A DNA stretch of 64,000 nucleotides from JAHRVQ01 sp029941905 (GCA_029941905.1 JAPYTQ010000011.1:1-64000), one strand, 5' to 3'. Numbered from the stretch's first letter, positions 34,145 to 44,111 are shown. Translations and numbers: made by a program. Notes: generated from the letters alone by a model not told the origin.

Positions 34145-34929
34145 CTGCTAAATTGCCCCTGGTAGTTATAGCTGTATACGAATCCGGCTGAACCGAGATA
34201 AATACCACCATCGACATTGCAACAGTGACCATCTGCATAGTTTCGTGCTGCAGTCACTGCCGAGGGGTCAATGTCCTGAACAAAGGGAATCGGTGTATGG
34301 CCATGAATCAGGCTTTTTCCGCCGTACATTTTTAGCAGCAAATGTGCCTGTCGGGGGCCGCTGATGCCGAGATCAAAAGCGCCCCGGCCGGAAAACTCAA
34401 TCAGGACCCGCTGCCAAAGGTCACTATCCTCATTTTCCATCAGTTTGAGAAAAAAATCGTTAACCTCATCGATGCTCGTCCCATAATTGACATAGGAAAG
34501 GTTGTCACCGTGAATTAATAATCGATCCCCGACCTGCGCCATGGCGGGCAACTGGCAAAGCCAGCTGATATGAGCATCGGTGATGTTTCCCATCTCTGCC
34601 TGCTGGCCACCCCATTGAATCCACTGTTGCCACAATTGCTGGCCACAGTTAGTGTCAACAAACTTGTTTGCAGCAAGAAACATGAGTTCATGATTCCCCA
34701 TCAAGCACTGCACAACACCACCTACCGTGTTCGCCTGCTGTTGGATCTTCATGGTGAGGTCGAGGCAGGCTACCGCCTGGTTACCCCGGTCGAATAAATC
34801 GCCAATAAGCCAGAGCTGGTTGTCTGCTGCACGCCAGTCGAGATTTTTATCGACAATTTCAGCTTGTCTTAGTAGGGCTTCGTATTCTGGATAGTGACCG
34901 TGGAGATCACCGATAACGTGTATTTGCAT
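34141..34929 (-). CDS. Calcineurin-like metallophosphoesterase
   Basis: 262 residues from ATG 34929, beginning MQIHVIGDLHGHYPEYE; a longer frame to 34953 has no better start. Motifs GDLHGH, GDLFDRGN, MGNHELMF, and GHTPIPF are those of bacterial PPP-type phosphatases related to ApaH/PrpA. It is distinct from the ApaH at 7545. It overlaps the DUF1932 oxidoreductase and is divergent from cysD. Substrate unknown: protein phosphatase or nucleotide hydrolase. Confidence 0.82.
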   Translation of the reverse strand: MQIHVIGDLHGHYPEYEALLRQAEIVDKNLDWRAADNQLWLIGDLFDRGNQAVACLDLTMKIQQQANTVGGVVQCLMGNHELMFLAANKFVDTNCGQQLWQQWIQWGGQQAEMGNITDAHISWLCQLPAMAQVGDRLLIHGDNLSYVNYGTSIDEVNDFFLKLMENEDSDLWQRVLIEFSGRGAFDLGISGPRQAHLLLKMYGGKSLIHGHTPIPFVQDIDPSAVTAARNYADGHCCNVDGGIYLGSAGFVYSYNYQGQFSR

Positions 34930-35140
34930 TGCGTGTTCGCTTCCGGACTGCAAAAAAGAACGGATGAATTATTACATGTTCGGCGTTGCACCGTACTCAT
35001 CTGGTGACCGATTCGAGAGGTTTCTTTTTGTTAATGTCGCAATGTGCAGTATTTTGAGAATGTGCTGTGTTTACAGTAGTGCTCCCTTGATATTTAGACT
35101 CCGGGCGATAATAATCACAAAAAGCGACATGAGGCAGGTA

Positions 35141-36661
35141 ATGACACTACCCAATACAATCTATGAGAACCGCGCCGGAGATCATGGGGCGATAATACCC
35201 TGGGATACGCAGGCAGTTCACGAAGTCTTGCTGGCAGACGCTGCTGCACAGACGTTGAGAACAACGGAACGTGCCCTGGAGAGAGAGCACTTCCTGCCGG
35301 GGCCACTCAAGGTCTCCGATGTTAGAGATGAACTGGGGCGCGAACCCAAACGACTGGTTCGCGACAGTCTGGTAGCGGAAGCGAAGCGAAAGCGCATCGT
35401 ATCGCTGGTGATTCAATTGCATCACAGCAAGCAAGCGGGTCTGGTGTTGTTTGCCAACGATGGGCGATTGGGCCGAAGATGGTTGTACCTGAAGTCTGCG
35501 GATGACCAGAACGAATTGTTGGAGGCAGTTGATGCCCTGGCTGGTGACAAAAATACTATTGTCTGGCCCCATGGGCCCGCGACGGCTTTATTCCGAAAGC
35601 TCGTTGAAGACAGTGGGCGCCATACATTCCTATTACGATCTGGTGCGAGCCTGAGAATTGCGACGGTTGCCTATGCAGACAAGATTCCTGATGGCCTTGC
35701 CGTGATAAACCTGAAGGACAGTGGTGCAACCTCGGGTACCTCTAAAGTCCTTCGGAAACTTACACGAATGTCTCACCTTGATCGTCTTGAGGCTGACAGT
35801 ATCCACATCATGCGAGAAGTTGCTGCCCAGGCAGAGAGCCCGGTCATGCTTTACTCCGTTGGCAAAGACTCTTCAGTCATGCTCAACCTGGCAAAGAAAG
35901 CATTTTATCCAAGTACTCCTCCTTTTCCCCTGATGCATGTGGATACGCGATGGAAGTTCCAGGCGATGTACGAATTTCGTGAGAAGGCGGTGTCTGAAAG
36001 TGGCATGAAACTTATCGTGCATGTTAATCCCGATGGTGTAGCGAAGAACATCAATCCCTTTGATCACGGCAGTGCCCTGCATACCGACATCATGAAAACT
36101 GAAGGTCTGAAGCAGGCCCTGGAAAAATATCATTTTGATGTCGCCTTCGGTGGTGCCCGTAGAGACGAAGAAAAAAGCCGGGCCAAAGAAAGGGTTTTTT
36201 CGTTTCGCACCAGGGCGCATCGATGGGACCCAAAGAACCAGAGACCAGAACTCTGGGACCTTTACAACGGTTATAAAAATGAAGGCGAGAGTATTCGTGT
36301 ATTCCCTCTTTCGAACTGGACTGAACTGGATATCTGGCAGTACATCTATCGTGAAAATATTCCCATCGTACCCCTGTATTTCGCCGCTGACCGGCCGGTG
36401 GTTGAGCGCGACGGTATGTTGTTGTTGGTAGATGATGATCGATTGAAGCTCTTCAAGAATGAGAAAATAAAAATCAGACGGGTTCGTTTCAGAACCCTGG
36501 GTTGCTACCCGTTGACCGGCGCCATTGAATCTGAAGCGTCTGACCTGTCCTCCATTGTGCTTGAGTTGTTGCAGAGTAGAACCAGCGAGCGGCAGGGGAG
36601 AGCCATCGATTCTGATTCATCCGGGTCCATGGAGAAGAAAAAACGCGAAGGCTATTTCTGA
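35141..36661 (+). CDS. cysD: Sulfate adenylyltransferase small subunit CysD with unknown ~209-residue N-terminal domain
   Basis: With CysN it makes APS from sulfate and ATP. The C-terminal 297 residues, from MSHLDRLEADSIHIMREV (35768), are a complete CysD: PP-loop YSVGKDSSVML, PFPLMHVDT, FGGARRDEEKSRAKERVFSFR, and the tail MEKKKREGYF. Ordinary CysD is about 300 residues and starts there. Here the frame continues without a stop to ATG 35141 (GAGG six bases before; 35129 is an alternative), giving 506 residues. The extension is well-formed coding sequence that I do not recognise. The TGA shares one base with the cysNC ATG. Confidence 0.93.
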   Translation: MTLPNTIYENRAGDHGAIIPWDTQAVHEVLLADAAAQTLRTTERALEREHFLPGPLKVSDVRDELGREPKRLVRDSLVAEAKRKRIVSLVIQLHHSKQAGLVLFANDGRLGRRWLYLKSADDQNELLEAVDALAGDKNTIVWPHGPATALFRKLVEDSGRHTFLLRSGASLRIATVAYADKIPDGLAVINLKDSGATSGTSKVLRKLTRMSHLDRLEADSIHIMREVAAQAESPVMLYSVGKDSSVMLNLAKKAFYPSTPPFPLMHVDTRWKFQAMYEFREKAVSESGMKLIVHVNPDGVAKNINPFDHGSALHTDIMKTEGLKQALEKYHFDVAFGGARRDEEKSRAKERVFSFRTRAHRWDPKNQRPELWDLYNGYKNEGESIRVFPLSNWTELDIWQYIYRENIPIVPLYFAADRPVVERDGMLLLVDDDRLKLFKNEKIKIRRVRFRTLGCYPLTGAIESEASDLSSIVLELLQSRTSERQGRAIDSDSSGSMEKKKREGYF

Positions 36662-38532
36662 TGGGCGAATCTCTTCGAGACCGTGTGGATTCCTATATCG
36701 AGCAGCAGACCAAATTGGATCTGCTGCGTTTTATTACCTGCGGCAGTGTCGATGACGGCAAGAGCACCCTAATTGGTCGACTCCTGTTTGAAGCCCAGTT
36801 GCTGTATGACGACCAGGTTGTATCCCTGAAAGCCGATTCAGCAAAGCTGGGAACCCAGGGTGATGAGATTGACTTTGCGTTGCTGGTCGATGGGCTTGCC
36901 GCCGAGCGTGAGCAGGGTATTACCATCGATGTGGCGTATCGATTCTTCAGCACCGACCAGAGGAAATTTATCGTCGCTGATACTCCGGGCCACGAGCAGT
37001 ACACCCGCAATATGGTCACGGGTGCTTCTACTGCCGATGTCGCTGTGATATTAATCGATGCGACCCAGGGTTTGCTGACCCAGACTCGCAGACACTCCTT
37101 TATCGCCTCGCTGCTGGGTATTCGGCATGTCGTCCTGGCGATAAACAAAATGGACCTGGTGTCGTTTGATGAGCAGGTGTATACGGATATTGTCAGCGCC
37201 TATAACCAGTTTTCGAATAATCTGAAGTTTCAGTCCATCACTGCCATCCCGCTATCCGCGCTACTGGGTGACAATGTCATTGAACGATCGGGCAATACGC
37301 CCTGGTATTCCGGACCCACATTACTGCGACTGCTGGAAACCGTAGAAGTCCGCGAAAGCAATGCCAGCGATCCGTTTCGCTTTCCGGTGCAGTGGGTTAA
37401 TCGACCCAATGCCGACTTCAGGGGCTATTCCGGCACCGTTGTTGCCGGTTCCATCGCCAGGGGGCAGTCTGTTCGTGTTCTGCCTTCCGCTGAAATTGCG
37501 AATGTGAAGGACATTATCCTGGGCGACACAGAGTTCGAAGCCGCAATCGTTGATCAAGCTGTCACCATTACGCTCGATCGCGATATCGACGTTTCCCGTG
37601 GAGATGTTCTGGTGGTTGCGGATTCACCCTGCGAAGTCTCAGACCAGTTTGCGGTCACCATGGTGTGGATGGATCAGGAGGAAGGCTTCGTGGGTCGATC
37701 TTATTGGCTGTTAATCGGTACGACGCGTGTTGGCGCCACAATTACCGATATCAAATTCAAGTACAACATTAATACCTTTGAGCAACTGTCCGGCCATTCC
37801 ATGGCGCTTAACGAAATTGGCGAGCTGACCATTAGCCTGGACAAGGCCATCGCCTTTGAACCCTATGCAACCTGCCGATCGATGGGTGCCTTTGTGTTGG
37901 TTGATCGTTACCGCTATTCGACCGTGGGTGCGGGCATGATCAATTTCTCGCTGCGTCGTGCCCAGAATGTGCATCGACAGGCACTGGTTGTGGACAAGAA
38001 AGCGCGGGCAGAGCTCAATGGTTATCCCGGCAAGGTATTGTGGTTTACCGGGTTAAGCGGCTCCGGCAAGTCCACGGTGGCCAACGCCCTGGAGCAGATC
38101 CTGCATAAGCGCGGCATTAGAACCTATATCCTCGATGGCGACAATATTCGCCAGGGATTGAACAAGGATCTTGGTTTTACCGATGCAGATCGCGTCGAGA
38201 ACATTCGGCGAATCGCCGAGGTGGCCCGATTAATGGTAGACGCCGGTATGGTAGTACTGACGGCTTTTATCTCTCCATTTCGCTCGGAACGGGACATGGC
38301 GCGATCACTCCTCGACCCGGGTGAGTTTATCGAAATTTATGTCAATGTTTCGCTGGAGCTTGCCGAACAGAGAGACCCCAAGGGCTTGTACAAGAAAGCC
38401 CGCCGCGGCGAGCTACCGAACTTCACGGGGATCGACAGCGACTACGAGGCACCTGAGAATCCGGAAATCAATATTCACACCGGGGAGCTGACCGTGGATG
38501 AATGCGTCGATGAAATTTTGAAATATCTGTAG
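36661..38532 (+). CDS. cysNC: Sulfate adenylyltransferase large subunit fused to APS kinase
   Basis: 623 residues. The N-terminal 430 or so are the GTPase CysN: P-loop TCGSVDDGKST, ADTPGHEQYTRNM, INKMDL, plus two beta-barrel domains. From about residue 445 an APS kinase CysC follows with LWFTGLSGSGKSTVANALE, LDGDNIRQGLN and FISPFRSERDMAR. It therefore makes PAPS in one polypeptide with CysD. It is coupled to cysD by overlap. No sulfate transporter or PAPS reductase gene is in the window. Confidence 0.96.
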   Translation: MGESLRDRVDSYIEQQTKLDLLRFITCGSVDDGKSTLIGRLLFEAQLLYDDQVVSLKADSAKLGTQGDEIDFALLVDGLAAEREQGITIDVAYRFFSTDQRKFIVADTPGHEQYTRNMVTGASTADVAVILIDATQGLLTQTRRHSFIASLLGIRHVVLAINKMDLVSFDEQVYTDIVSAYNQFSNNLKFQSITAIPLSALLGDNVIERSGNTPWYSGPTLLRLLETVEVRESNASDPFRFPVQWVNRPNADFRGYSGTVVAGSIARGQSVRVLPSAEIANVKDIILGDTEFEAAIVDQAVTITLDRDIDVSRGDVLVVADSPCEVSDQFAVTMVWMDQEEGFVGRSYWLLIGTTRVGATITDIKFKYNINTFEQLSGHSMALNEIGELTISLDKAIAFEPYATCRSMGAFVLVDRYRYSTVGAGMINFSLRRAQNVHRQALVVDKKARAELNGYPGKVLWFTGLSGSGKSTVANALEQILHKRGIRTYILDGDNIRQGLNKDLGFTDADRVENIRRIAEVARLMVDAGMVVLTAFISPFRSERDMARSLLDPGEFIEIYVNVSLELAEQRDPKGLYKKARRGELPNFTGIDSDYEAPENPEINIHTGELTVDECVDEILKYL

Positions 38533-38567
38533 CTGATCGACTGGTACTGGCTGATCTTTCGAGATAG

Positions 38568-38595
38568 TTGTAAGCAACTTGAGTTCTGCTAGAAT
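38568..38595 (+). promoter_or_regulatory. tRNA promoter
   Basis: TTGTAA (38568-38573), 16-base spacer, TAGAAT (38590-38595), then TGCGC. It is nearly the same core as the rpsU promoter (GCTAGAAT plus GCGC). Confidence 0.7.
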
Positions 38596-38623
38596 TGCGC
38601 TTCGCCCGGATTGGCACCTCCAC

Positions 38624-38700
38624 GGGCCTGTAGCTCAGTTGGTTAGAGCAGTGGACTCATAATCCATTGGTCGAAGGTTCGAGTCCTTCCAGGCCCACCA
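38624..38700 (+). tRNA. tRNA with CAT anticodon, probably tRNA-Ile2 (lysidine type)
   Basis: 77-nt cloverleaf with encoded CCA: acceptor GGGCCTG/CAGGCCC, D-arm AGCTCAGTTGGTTAGAGCA, anticodon loop CTCATAA, T-arm GAAGG-TTCGAGT-CCTTC. The CAT anticodon allows elongator Met or Ile2. The G27-T43 pair in the anticodon stem and the TGGTC variable loop resemble E. coli tRNA-Ile2 more than tRNA-Met, so AUA-decoding Ile2 is favoured. An accessory stretch begins just downstream, but no integrase or repeated tRNA end is seen. Confidence 0.93.
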
Positions 38701-39268
38701 TGTTTCAAAGGGTTTCAAGGTATTTCCTTAACAATTATCCTCGTCATTCATGGTTGATGCTGGCAGTTATGATCAATCTAACCACCACTAAAGCGACGAT
38801 TCCCTAGGTCCATGTATGACCCTGACATAGCCCAACCGTCCAAACCTTACTTTGACTTTTAACTGCCACCCTTAGATCGATTGTAATCGATGATCAGTAT
38901 AGAACTAAACCATATATCAAAACATCAAGTTGGTAACAGGCGAAAAGTTGTCACGATTATCCGCGTTCATGCAAACAGGACGGTTTGGTTGATTCCGGTA
39001 TTGTCGGTGCAGATGGGAAGTGCTGTCCAGGATCGATCAGCCAGTAAAAGGGAAAAGAGAATCTATGCTGTAACGTGTCTCGCAGGTTTGAAGTTACGTG
39101 AGTAATTTTCCTGCTTGTAAGCCATTCGCCGTAGATCGTGTAAGAACTATCGTGATACCACCGTGTGAGTATGGCTATTGATCGTTTGTTGTACAGTTGT
39201 TGAATTTCTACCAACAGCTATCGAGTGGACATCGGAGACCTAACGGTAAGAACCGGATTAGTTCAATT
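38701..39268 (+). other. 568-base stretch without a supported gene
   Basis: Only short, low-quality reading frames on both strands, no recognisable product, no terminator with a U-run after the tRNA. It may be decayed sequence at the border of the accessory region. Confidence 0.5.
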
Positions 39269-40628
39269 CTACAGTTCGATACTGCTCCACCTCTCTCGCT
39301 TCCAAACGTACGCAAACAGCAATGCGGAAATTGCTGTGGAAGCGAAGAAAATCCCCATAGCTTCGTTGAGGCCGTAACCCATAAACACCGAAACAGCGAT
39401 GAGCGGTAACAGTAAAAGCCATTGTGGAAGCAGAGTCAGTTGCATTGCAGCTTTTGTCGCACCAGTGCCTATCAGCGCAGAACCAAGCACCTTGGCGTAT
39501 CCATCAAGAACGTGAGCAAACACGGCTAACTGTAGAGGGAGAGTCGCTATCGCCAATGTGACTTCATCCACTATGAATAGGCCCAAAATTTTCTGCGGGA
39601 AAAACGCAATGATGAGACCAAAACTCATCAACACAATCAAGCCTACGTTTGACAGTTGCCAACCCCAACTCTTTGCGTCGCTGATGTCTTTTCGCCCCAA
39701 CGCTTCACCAACGAGAGTTGTGGCCGCTCCGCCAATTCCGATGTGTGGCATGTACGCAAATAAGCAGATGCTAATAACGACATGGAACGCTGCGAGTTCA
39801 CTCGTCCCAATCTGACCGATCAGCACATACAGCAGCACTACGCCCGCGGAAAAAAGAGCCTGACGCAAGCTCTCGGGATAGGAAACCTTCACCATCGTTT
39901 TGATTTGTTCTATTTGCGGTAGTCCGTGCAGAAATCCGTTTTTTACCGCGAACTTCAAAGCAAACCCGACGTTGATCAGCAAACCCAACAAGACTGCTAG
40001 TGTGCTTCCCAATCCAGCACCAGCGACCCCCATTCGGGCCGCACCAAAGTTGCCGAATATAAACGTGTAGTTAAACAGGATGTTGGCCAGAGACAGGGTG
40101 ACAATCGATACCATTGACCACTTAGCCAAACTCACGCCAATCCAATAAGAGCGGAAAGCGACGTTGATGCCTATAAAGAGCAGAGACGGTATTCGTGTCG
40201 ATAGGTAGGCCAAGCCTTCCTCGACCACCAAAGGATCATCGTTGATAACACCGAATATTAGAGGCATCGAGTGCGATCAGAATTACCCCAACAAAAGCGG
40301 CTAGCAGGATACCCGCATTCAGCACCTTCCCGGTCAACTCGAGACGATCTTCCCCAACCCTTCTTGCGACCATTGCCTGTACACCAGCCGCTAAACCAAG
40401 AGCAACCGTCAATAGTAGGAAAAAGAGTTGCCCACCGATTCCAACGCCACCCAGAGCCGGATCGCCAAGCTGGCCGACCATCAAGGTGTCGACAAAAGTC
40501 ATCAAGTTAGTTGCGAGGGTGCCTGCGACAATAGGCAATGCGAGGTCAGAAATTCTAAGAAGTCGAGACTTCTCAATAACAATGTTTGTATGCCAGGGTG
40601 GTCGGCTTTCGTAATTTAGCGTCGTCAA
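39269..40628 (-). pseudogene. MATE-family multidrug/Na+ antiporter, frameshifted
   Basis: Two adjacent frames together make one 450-residue MATE transporter. The first, from TTG 40628, covers the N-terminal 120 residues (LALPIVAGTLATNLMTFVDTLMVGQLG) and ends shortly after VGVILIALDA. The second continues from about 40267 with the remaining ten or so helices (PLIFGVINDDPLVVEEGLAYL to the end at 39269). The switch is by a single base near CTCGATGCC (about 40265-40275). There is no slippery heptamer, so this is a mutation or a sequence error rather than programmed shifting. The rest of the protein looks conserved, so the lesion is recent or artefactual. Confidence 0.85.
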
Positions 40629-41087
40629 GCCAAATTCCTCAGAAAGTAGACGGCTATCTTATATGGCGAACAACCATCTGTCTGCTGTGGGTTCGAAGCG
40701 CCCGGTCTGAGTGGAATCTGCTGAACCTGATGGATGTTGCTAACCACTCCGCAACGGCGCAATGATTGCGTGAAATGTTTACCAGGTAAATGGGAGCTGT
40801 TGCGAGAATCAGGTTCCTTTTCTTATCAAAATTACATACTGCTGTATTAATATGCAGTAACTTCAAGTTATTGATCTTAAAAAGTATAAGGAGTTATGAA
40901 AGGCTGGTTTCTTATGCTTGCTAACGAGAAATAGAAACATACATCGCCAGGTTATACGGCATCTAGCGATCACAGTCGTTGTTCATCTACATGAACACCA
41001 TGTTGCACAGCTTAAAATTCAAAAAACAGTCTTGATCAACTATCGCATGAATTGGTATCGCCAATTAACTTCATAGACTTCATCGCA
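40629..41087 (+). other. 459-base intergenic stretch with an inverted repeat and a 12-codon ORF
   Basis: Holds TACTGC-N11-GCAGTA (40837-40859) with an AT core, and then AAGGAG at 40889-40893 before ATG 40896 opening MKGWFLMLANEK (stop 40932-40934). The ribosome-binding site is excellent but the ORF is tiny. It may be a leader peptide, a truncated gene, or chance. Confidence 0.4.
40837..40859. promoter_or_regulatory. Inverted repeat, possible operator
   Basis: TACTGC and GCAGTA arms flank an 11-base AT-rich core, 37 bases upstream of the mini-ORF at 40896. Could bind a dimeric repressor or form a hairpin. Confidence 0.35.
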
Positions 41088-42293
41088 CTACCCAAAAATC
41101 GGCAAAGTATCGAACTCTCCGTTCAAGACCTCCTTGGAAGCATCCAACTCCAGCCAATCTTCGATTGCTGTCGCATACACCTGCCTGAAGTCTGTGGTGT
41201 GTTGCAAATTGTCACCATCTACCAGTTCGGTCAGGCTGGGCTGCTCACCATAGTGTCCACCATTGACTTGATTCCCTATCATGAACATGACGTTGGCGCT
41301 GCCATGGTCAGTGCCAAGATTGGAATTCTCTGGAACCCGGCGGCCAAACTCGCTGTAAACTAACAGCGTTACTCTGTCTTCAAGCCCAAGCCTTTCCACA
41401 TCACGCACGAAGCCGTGAATGCCGTCGCAGGCATAACTGAGTAAACGCCGGTGTAGTGCTGGTTGTTGAACGTGGGTGTCGAAAGCGTTGTTGCGGAATG
41501 CAACATGGTACAGCCTGGTGGGCAAACCATGTGAGATGCAGGCAGCGACCTTCGGCAAATCCAGCGGTGCGATGCCATAGTCTATGGGTGTCTTGTAGTT
41601 GTTCCATGCTTCGCGAACTGATGATGATGATTTGCGCGCACCGAGGGCGACATCATTCAGGAACTTTCGGGTGGCGTTAGTTGTTTCCGCCTGGCGCGTG
41701 TCAATATGGTTAAGCGCTTCCCTGGTTTGAATAAACCCATTGCGTTGGAAGCGGTCTGGGTCGTCGAAAACAACGGGCGTATGCACACGGCTTTTTACGG
41801 CAAGTGATTGAGTATTGCCGATACCGATCAACGTATTGGGAGCAGTGGTGGGGGTCATCGTATCTGCGATACGGCCGATCCAGCCAAACTCGTTTCCACT
41901 GTTTGGTGCAGCCGTATGCCAATAAGCCATTGAAGTGAAATGTGAATACGAGGGGTTTTCGTACCCACAGCCATGAATAATCGCGAGGTCGCCAGTGTGC
42001 CAGAGTCGTTCAAAACCTAACATGCCAGGGTTAAACCCATAGTGGTCATCCAGTTTGAGCAGGTCTTGCTCCTTAATTGAAATGTTGGGCCGATGTCGGT
42101 AGTAGGCATCGTCAGCGTAGGGTACAACCGAGTTCAAACCATCATTGCCACCGGAAAGCTCAACCACGACGAGGATGTGGTCGTTATTTGCTGGCTGAGC
42201 AGAAACCACATTGCTAAACAGTCCCGGTGCCAGAAATCCTCCGGCGGCCAGGCTGTTCAATTCAAGGAACTTTCGACGATTCATGTTTGACAT
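41088..42293 (-). CDS. DUF1501 family protein with Tat signal
   Basis: 401 residues, exported by the twin-arginine pathway: NRRKFLELNSLAAGGFLAPGLF then a cleavage region at VVSAQ. The mature part is a DUF1501 protein (VVVELSGGNDGLNSVVPY, HGCGYENPSYSHF, YSEFGRRVPENSNLGTDHGSANVMF), related to the alkaline phosphatase/sulfatase superfamily. It follows the DUF1800 gene by 18 bases; the two families almost always occur as this pair. Function unproven. Confidence 0.9.
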   Translation of the reverse strand: MSNMNRRKFLELNSLAAGGFLAPGLFSNVVSAQPANNDHILVVVELSGGNDGLNSVVPYADDAYYRHRPNISIKEQDLLKLDDHYGFNPGMLGFERLWHTGDLAIIHGCGYENPSYSHFTSMAYWHTAAPNSGNEFGWIGRIADTMTPTTAPNTLIGIGNTQSLAVKSRVHTPVVFDDPDRFQRNGFIQTREALNHIDTRQAETTNATRKFLNDVALGARKSSSSVREAWNNYKTPIDYGIAPLDLPKVAACISHGLPTRLYHVAFRNNAFDTHVQQPALHRRLLSYACDGIHGFVRDVERLGLEDRVTLLVYSEFGRRVPENSNLGTDHGSANVMFMIGNQVNGGHYGEQPSLTELVDGDNLQHTTDFRQVYATAIEDWLELDASKEVLNGEFDTLPIFG

Positions 42294-42311
42294 CAGGAAT
42301 TCCCTGGTGGG

Positions 42312-44111
42312 TTATCCGAGCTGGTACTCGGGTCGGCTGAGAATGACGTGTAGCAAAATTCGTAACGGATCCTCAAGGTAGGAGCTCGCTGACTCAATAT
42401 CTTCGGTACCTAACTCTTCTTCAAACAATTTTGTCAACATCAGCAATGTGTCTTCGGATAGCGGAACAGAAATGAAGCGTCCAACAAAGTAATCAACCAC
42501 TGCTCGTGGTGTCGCCAATTCGGCCTGCATGATTTGCCCTGTTAACGTGAGCTGTGCCGTGTGGCGTGGGATTGGAATAACCTTTTCAATTGCCATTTGC
42601 CAGCCCCGATAACTACCGTATCGCGTGTTGAATGCCTCATCACGATCAGCCAGTAAATTAGAAGCTGCCATCATATCACTCGACGTGTCTTTGCCGGGTG
42701 GTTTGGTAGCGCTGGTAATGTCCAACCCTTGCCGGAGCCGTTTATGCACGGTAACGATAGGTGAGCCGTAGGTGGGGTAGCGATCTGGTGGGATAAATGC
42801 GATATCGGGATATACCGTGTCCAGCACAAAATTACCGCGTTCAAACAGCAAGCTGGGTGTGACCCAACTGCGACCTTGTGACCATCCGGCCACCGTTGGC
42901 GGATGCATCAGGCGTTGGCCCAGGGCTTCTGTTGTCAGGTTGAAATCAGGTACGCCCGGTACGCGAGTCAATCCTAGTTTGTGATAGGTTGATATCACGA
43001 GCTCAACGGGGCTCTTGATGCGTGTCGCAATGGACTCGTCTGAATAAAAATCTTTTGAGAGAAAGATCAGCTCCAGAAATGCGGAGATATCGTAGTCACT
43101 GGTTTTTAGCTGGCGACTCAGTGAGTGTAATAATGTGTTGCTCATTTCCTCACGAGCAAAATATTGATAGATCTTTCTGGCGATGTATTCCGCCGTTTCA
43201 TCTTGCTCAAGAATAATGGCGATGATATCAACACCGTCAAAATTACCGTGGTGGCCAAGAAATTTTTTCTCCGTGTCGTCGTGATCTTCTTCGGAGATAT
43301 AAAACGATAGGCCAGAGTAGTTCCAGCCTGTAAATGCCCTGGCGGCTTCACGAATATCTTCTTCGGTATAGTTGCCAACGCCCATGGTGAATAATTCCAT
43401 AATCTCCCGGGCGAAGTTTTCGTTGGGTGACCCTTTGACGTTAACGCCTGCGTCAAGGAACGCTAACATGGCTGGATCTTGTGCTGTTGCAATGAGCAGG
43501 CTACGAAAATCACCCAGCCCTTTGGTCTGAAACAAATTGAGTTGTTGCAACATCTTGCGGTAATCGCGCACCTTGTCTTCATTGGTGGCGAAATGTCCGT
43601 GCCAGAATAAGGCCATCTTTTCTTCGAGCGGCCGATTTGAGGTAAGCATCCTGTTAGCCCACCAGTAGGTCACCCGGTCTGTCTCCAGGCGGCTGGCTCG
43701 CAGCCAATAAAAGAACTCATTCACCACCGGTTGGATAGGCCTGTTGCCGGAAGCTTTAACTTTAATCCCCAAAGCCTCGCCGTTATCTTTCGCTAGTTGA
43801 GTCGTTGCGGGTCGACTGGGTGGAAATGGATCCAGGCCGTCATGGAAAACGCCAGAGTGAAGGAACTTGGGCAGTGTCTGGCGTGGCAGGCGTTTGAAGT
43901 ATACCAGCTGTTGAACAGCCTTCTTCGGGCCGAGTTGATACAAGCGATTAATTTCTTCTGGAGTACCACCGAATCCGGCGCGCTCCAGCAGATGAGCCGC
44001 GTGCTGTCGCGACCAGTCCTGCCGTTCTATGGCCGTAAGATCGTCCTGCCAGCTGGCGATAACTCCTGGCATGGTCACCAGTAGAACAACAAACATCGAC
44101 AATCTGTGCAT
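42312..44111 (-). CDS. DUF1800 family protein
   Basis: 599 residues with a signal peptide (MHRLSMFVVLLVTMPGVIA). DUF1800 motifs: AAHLLERAGFGGTPEEI, MALFWHGHFATNEDKV, ENFAREIMELFTMGVGNYTEEDIREAARAFTGW split across the text, and MHPPTVAGWSQGRSW. Upstream partner of the DUF1501 gene, probably one secreted or periplasmic system of unknown role, common in marine and soil bacteria. The promoter region borders the decayed sulfatase tail. Confidence 0.88.
   Translation of the reverse strand: MHRLSMFVVLLVTMPGVIASWQDDLTAIERQDWSRQHAAHLLERAGFGGTPEEINRLYQLGPKKAVQQLVYFKRLPRQTLPKFLHSGVFHDGLDPFPPSRPATTQLAKDNGEALGIKVKASGNRPIQPVVNEFFYWLRASRLETDRVTYWWANRMLTSNRPLEEKMALFWHGHFATNEDKVRDYRKMLQQLNLFQTKGLGDFRSLLIATAQDPAMLAFLDAGVNVKGSPNENFAREIMELFTMGVGNYTEEDIREAARAFTGWNYSGLSFYISEEDHDDTEKKFLGHHGNFDGVDIIAIILEQDETAEYIARKIYQYFAREEMSNTLLHSLSRQLKTSDYDISAFLELIFLSKDFYSDESIATRIKSPVELVISTYHKLGLTRVPGVPDFNLTTEALGQRLMHPPTVAGWSQGRSWVTPSLLFERGNFVLDTVYPDIAFIPPDRYPTYGSPIVTVHKRLRQGLDITSATKPPGKDTSSDMMAASNLLADRDEAFNTRYGSYRGWQMAIEKVIPIPRHTAQLTLTGQIMQAELATPRAVVDYFVGRFISVPLSEDTLLMLTKLFEEELGTEDIESASSYLEDPLRILLHVILSRPEYQLG

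Noticed and set aside
38890..39105. 71-codon plus-strand ORF after the tRNA
   Set aside because: No domain, no good ribosome-binding site, composition unlike neighbours.
40236..40290. Programmed frameshift in the MATE gene
   Set aside because: No slippery heptamer, no downstream structure noted, and MATE pumps are not known to use frameshifting.
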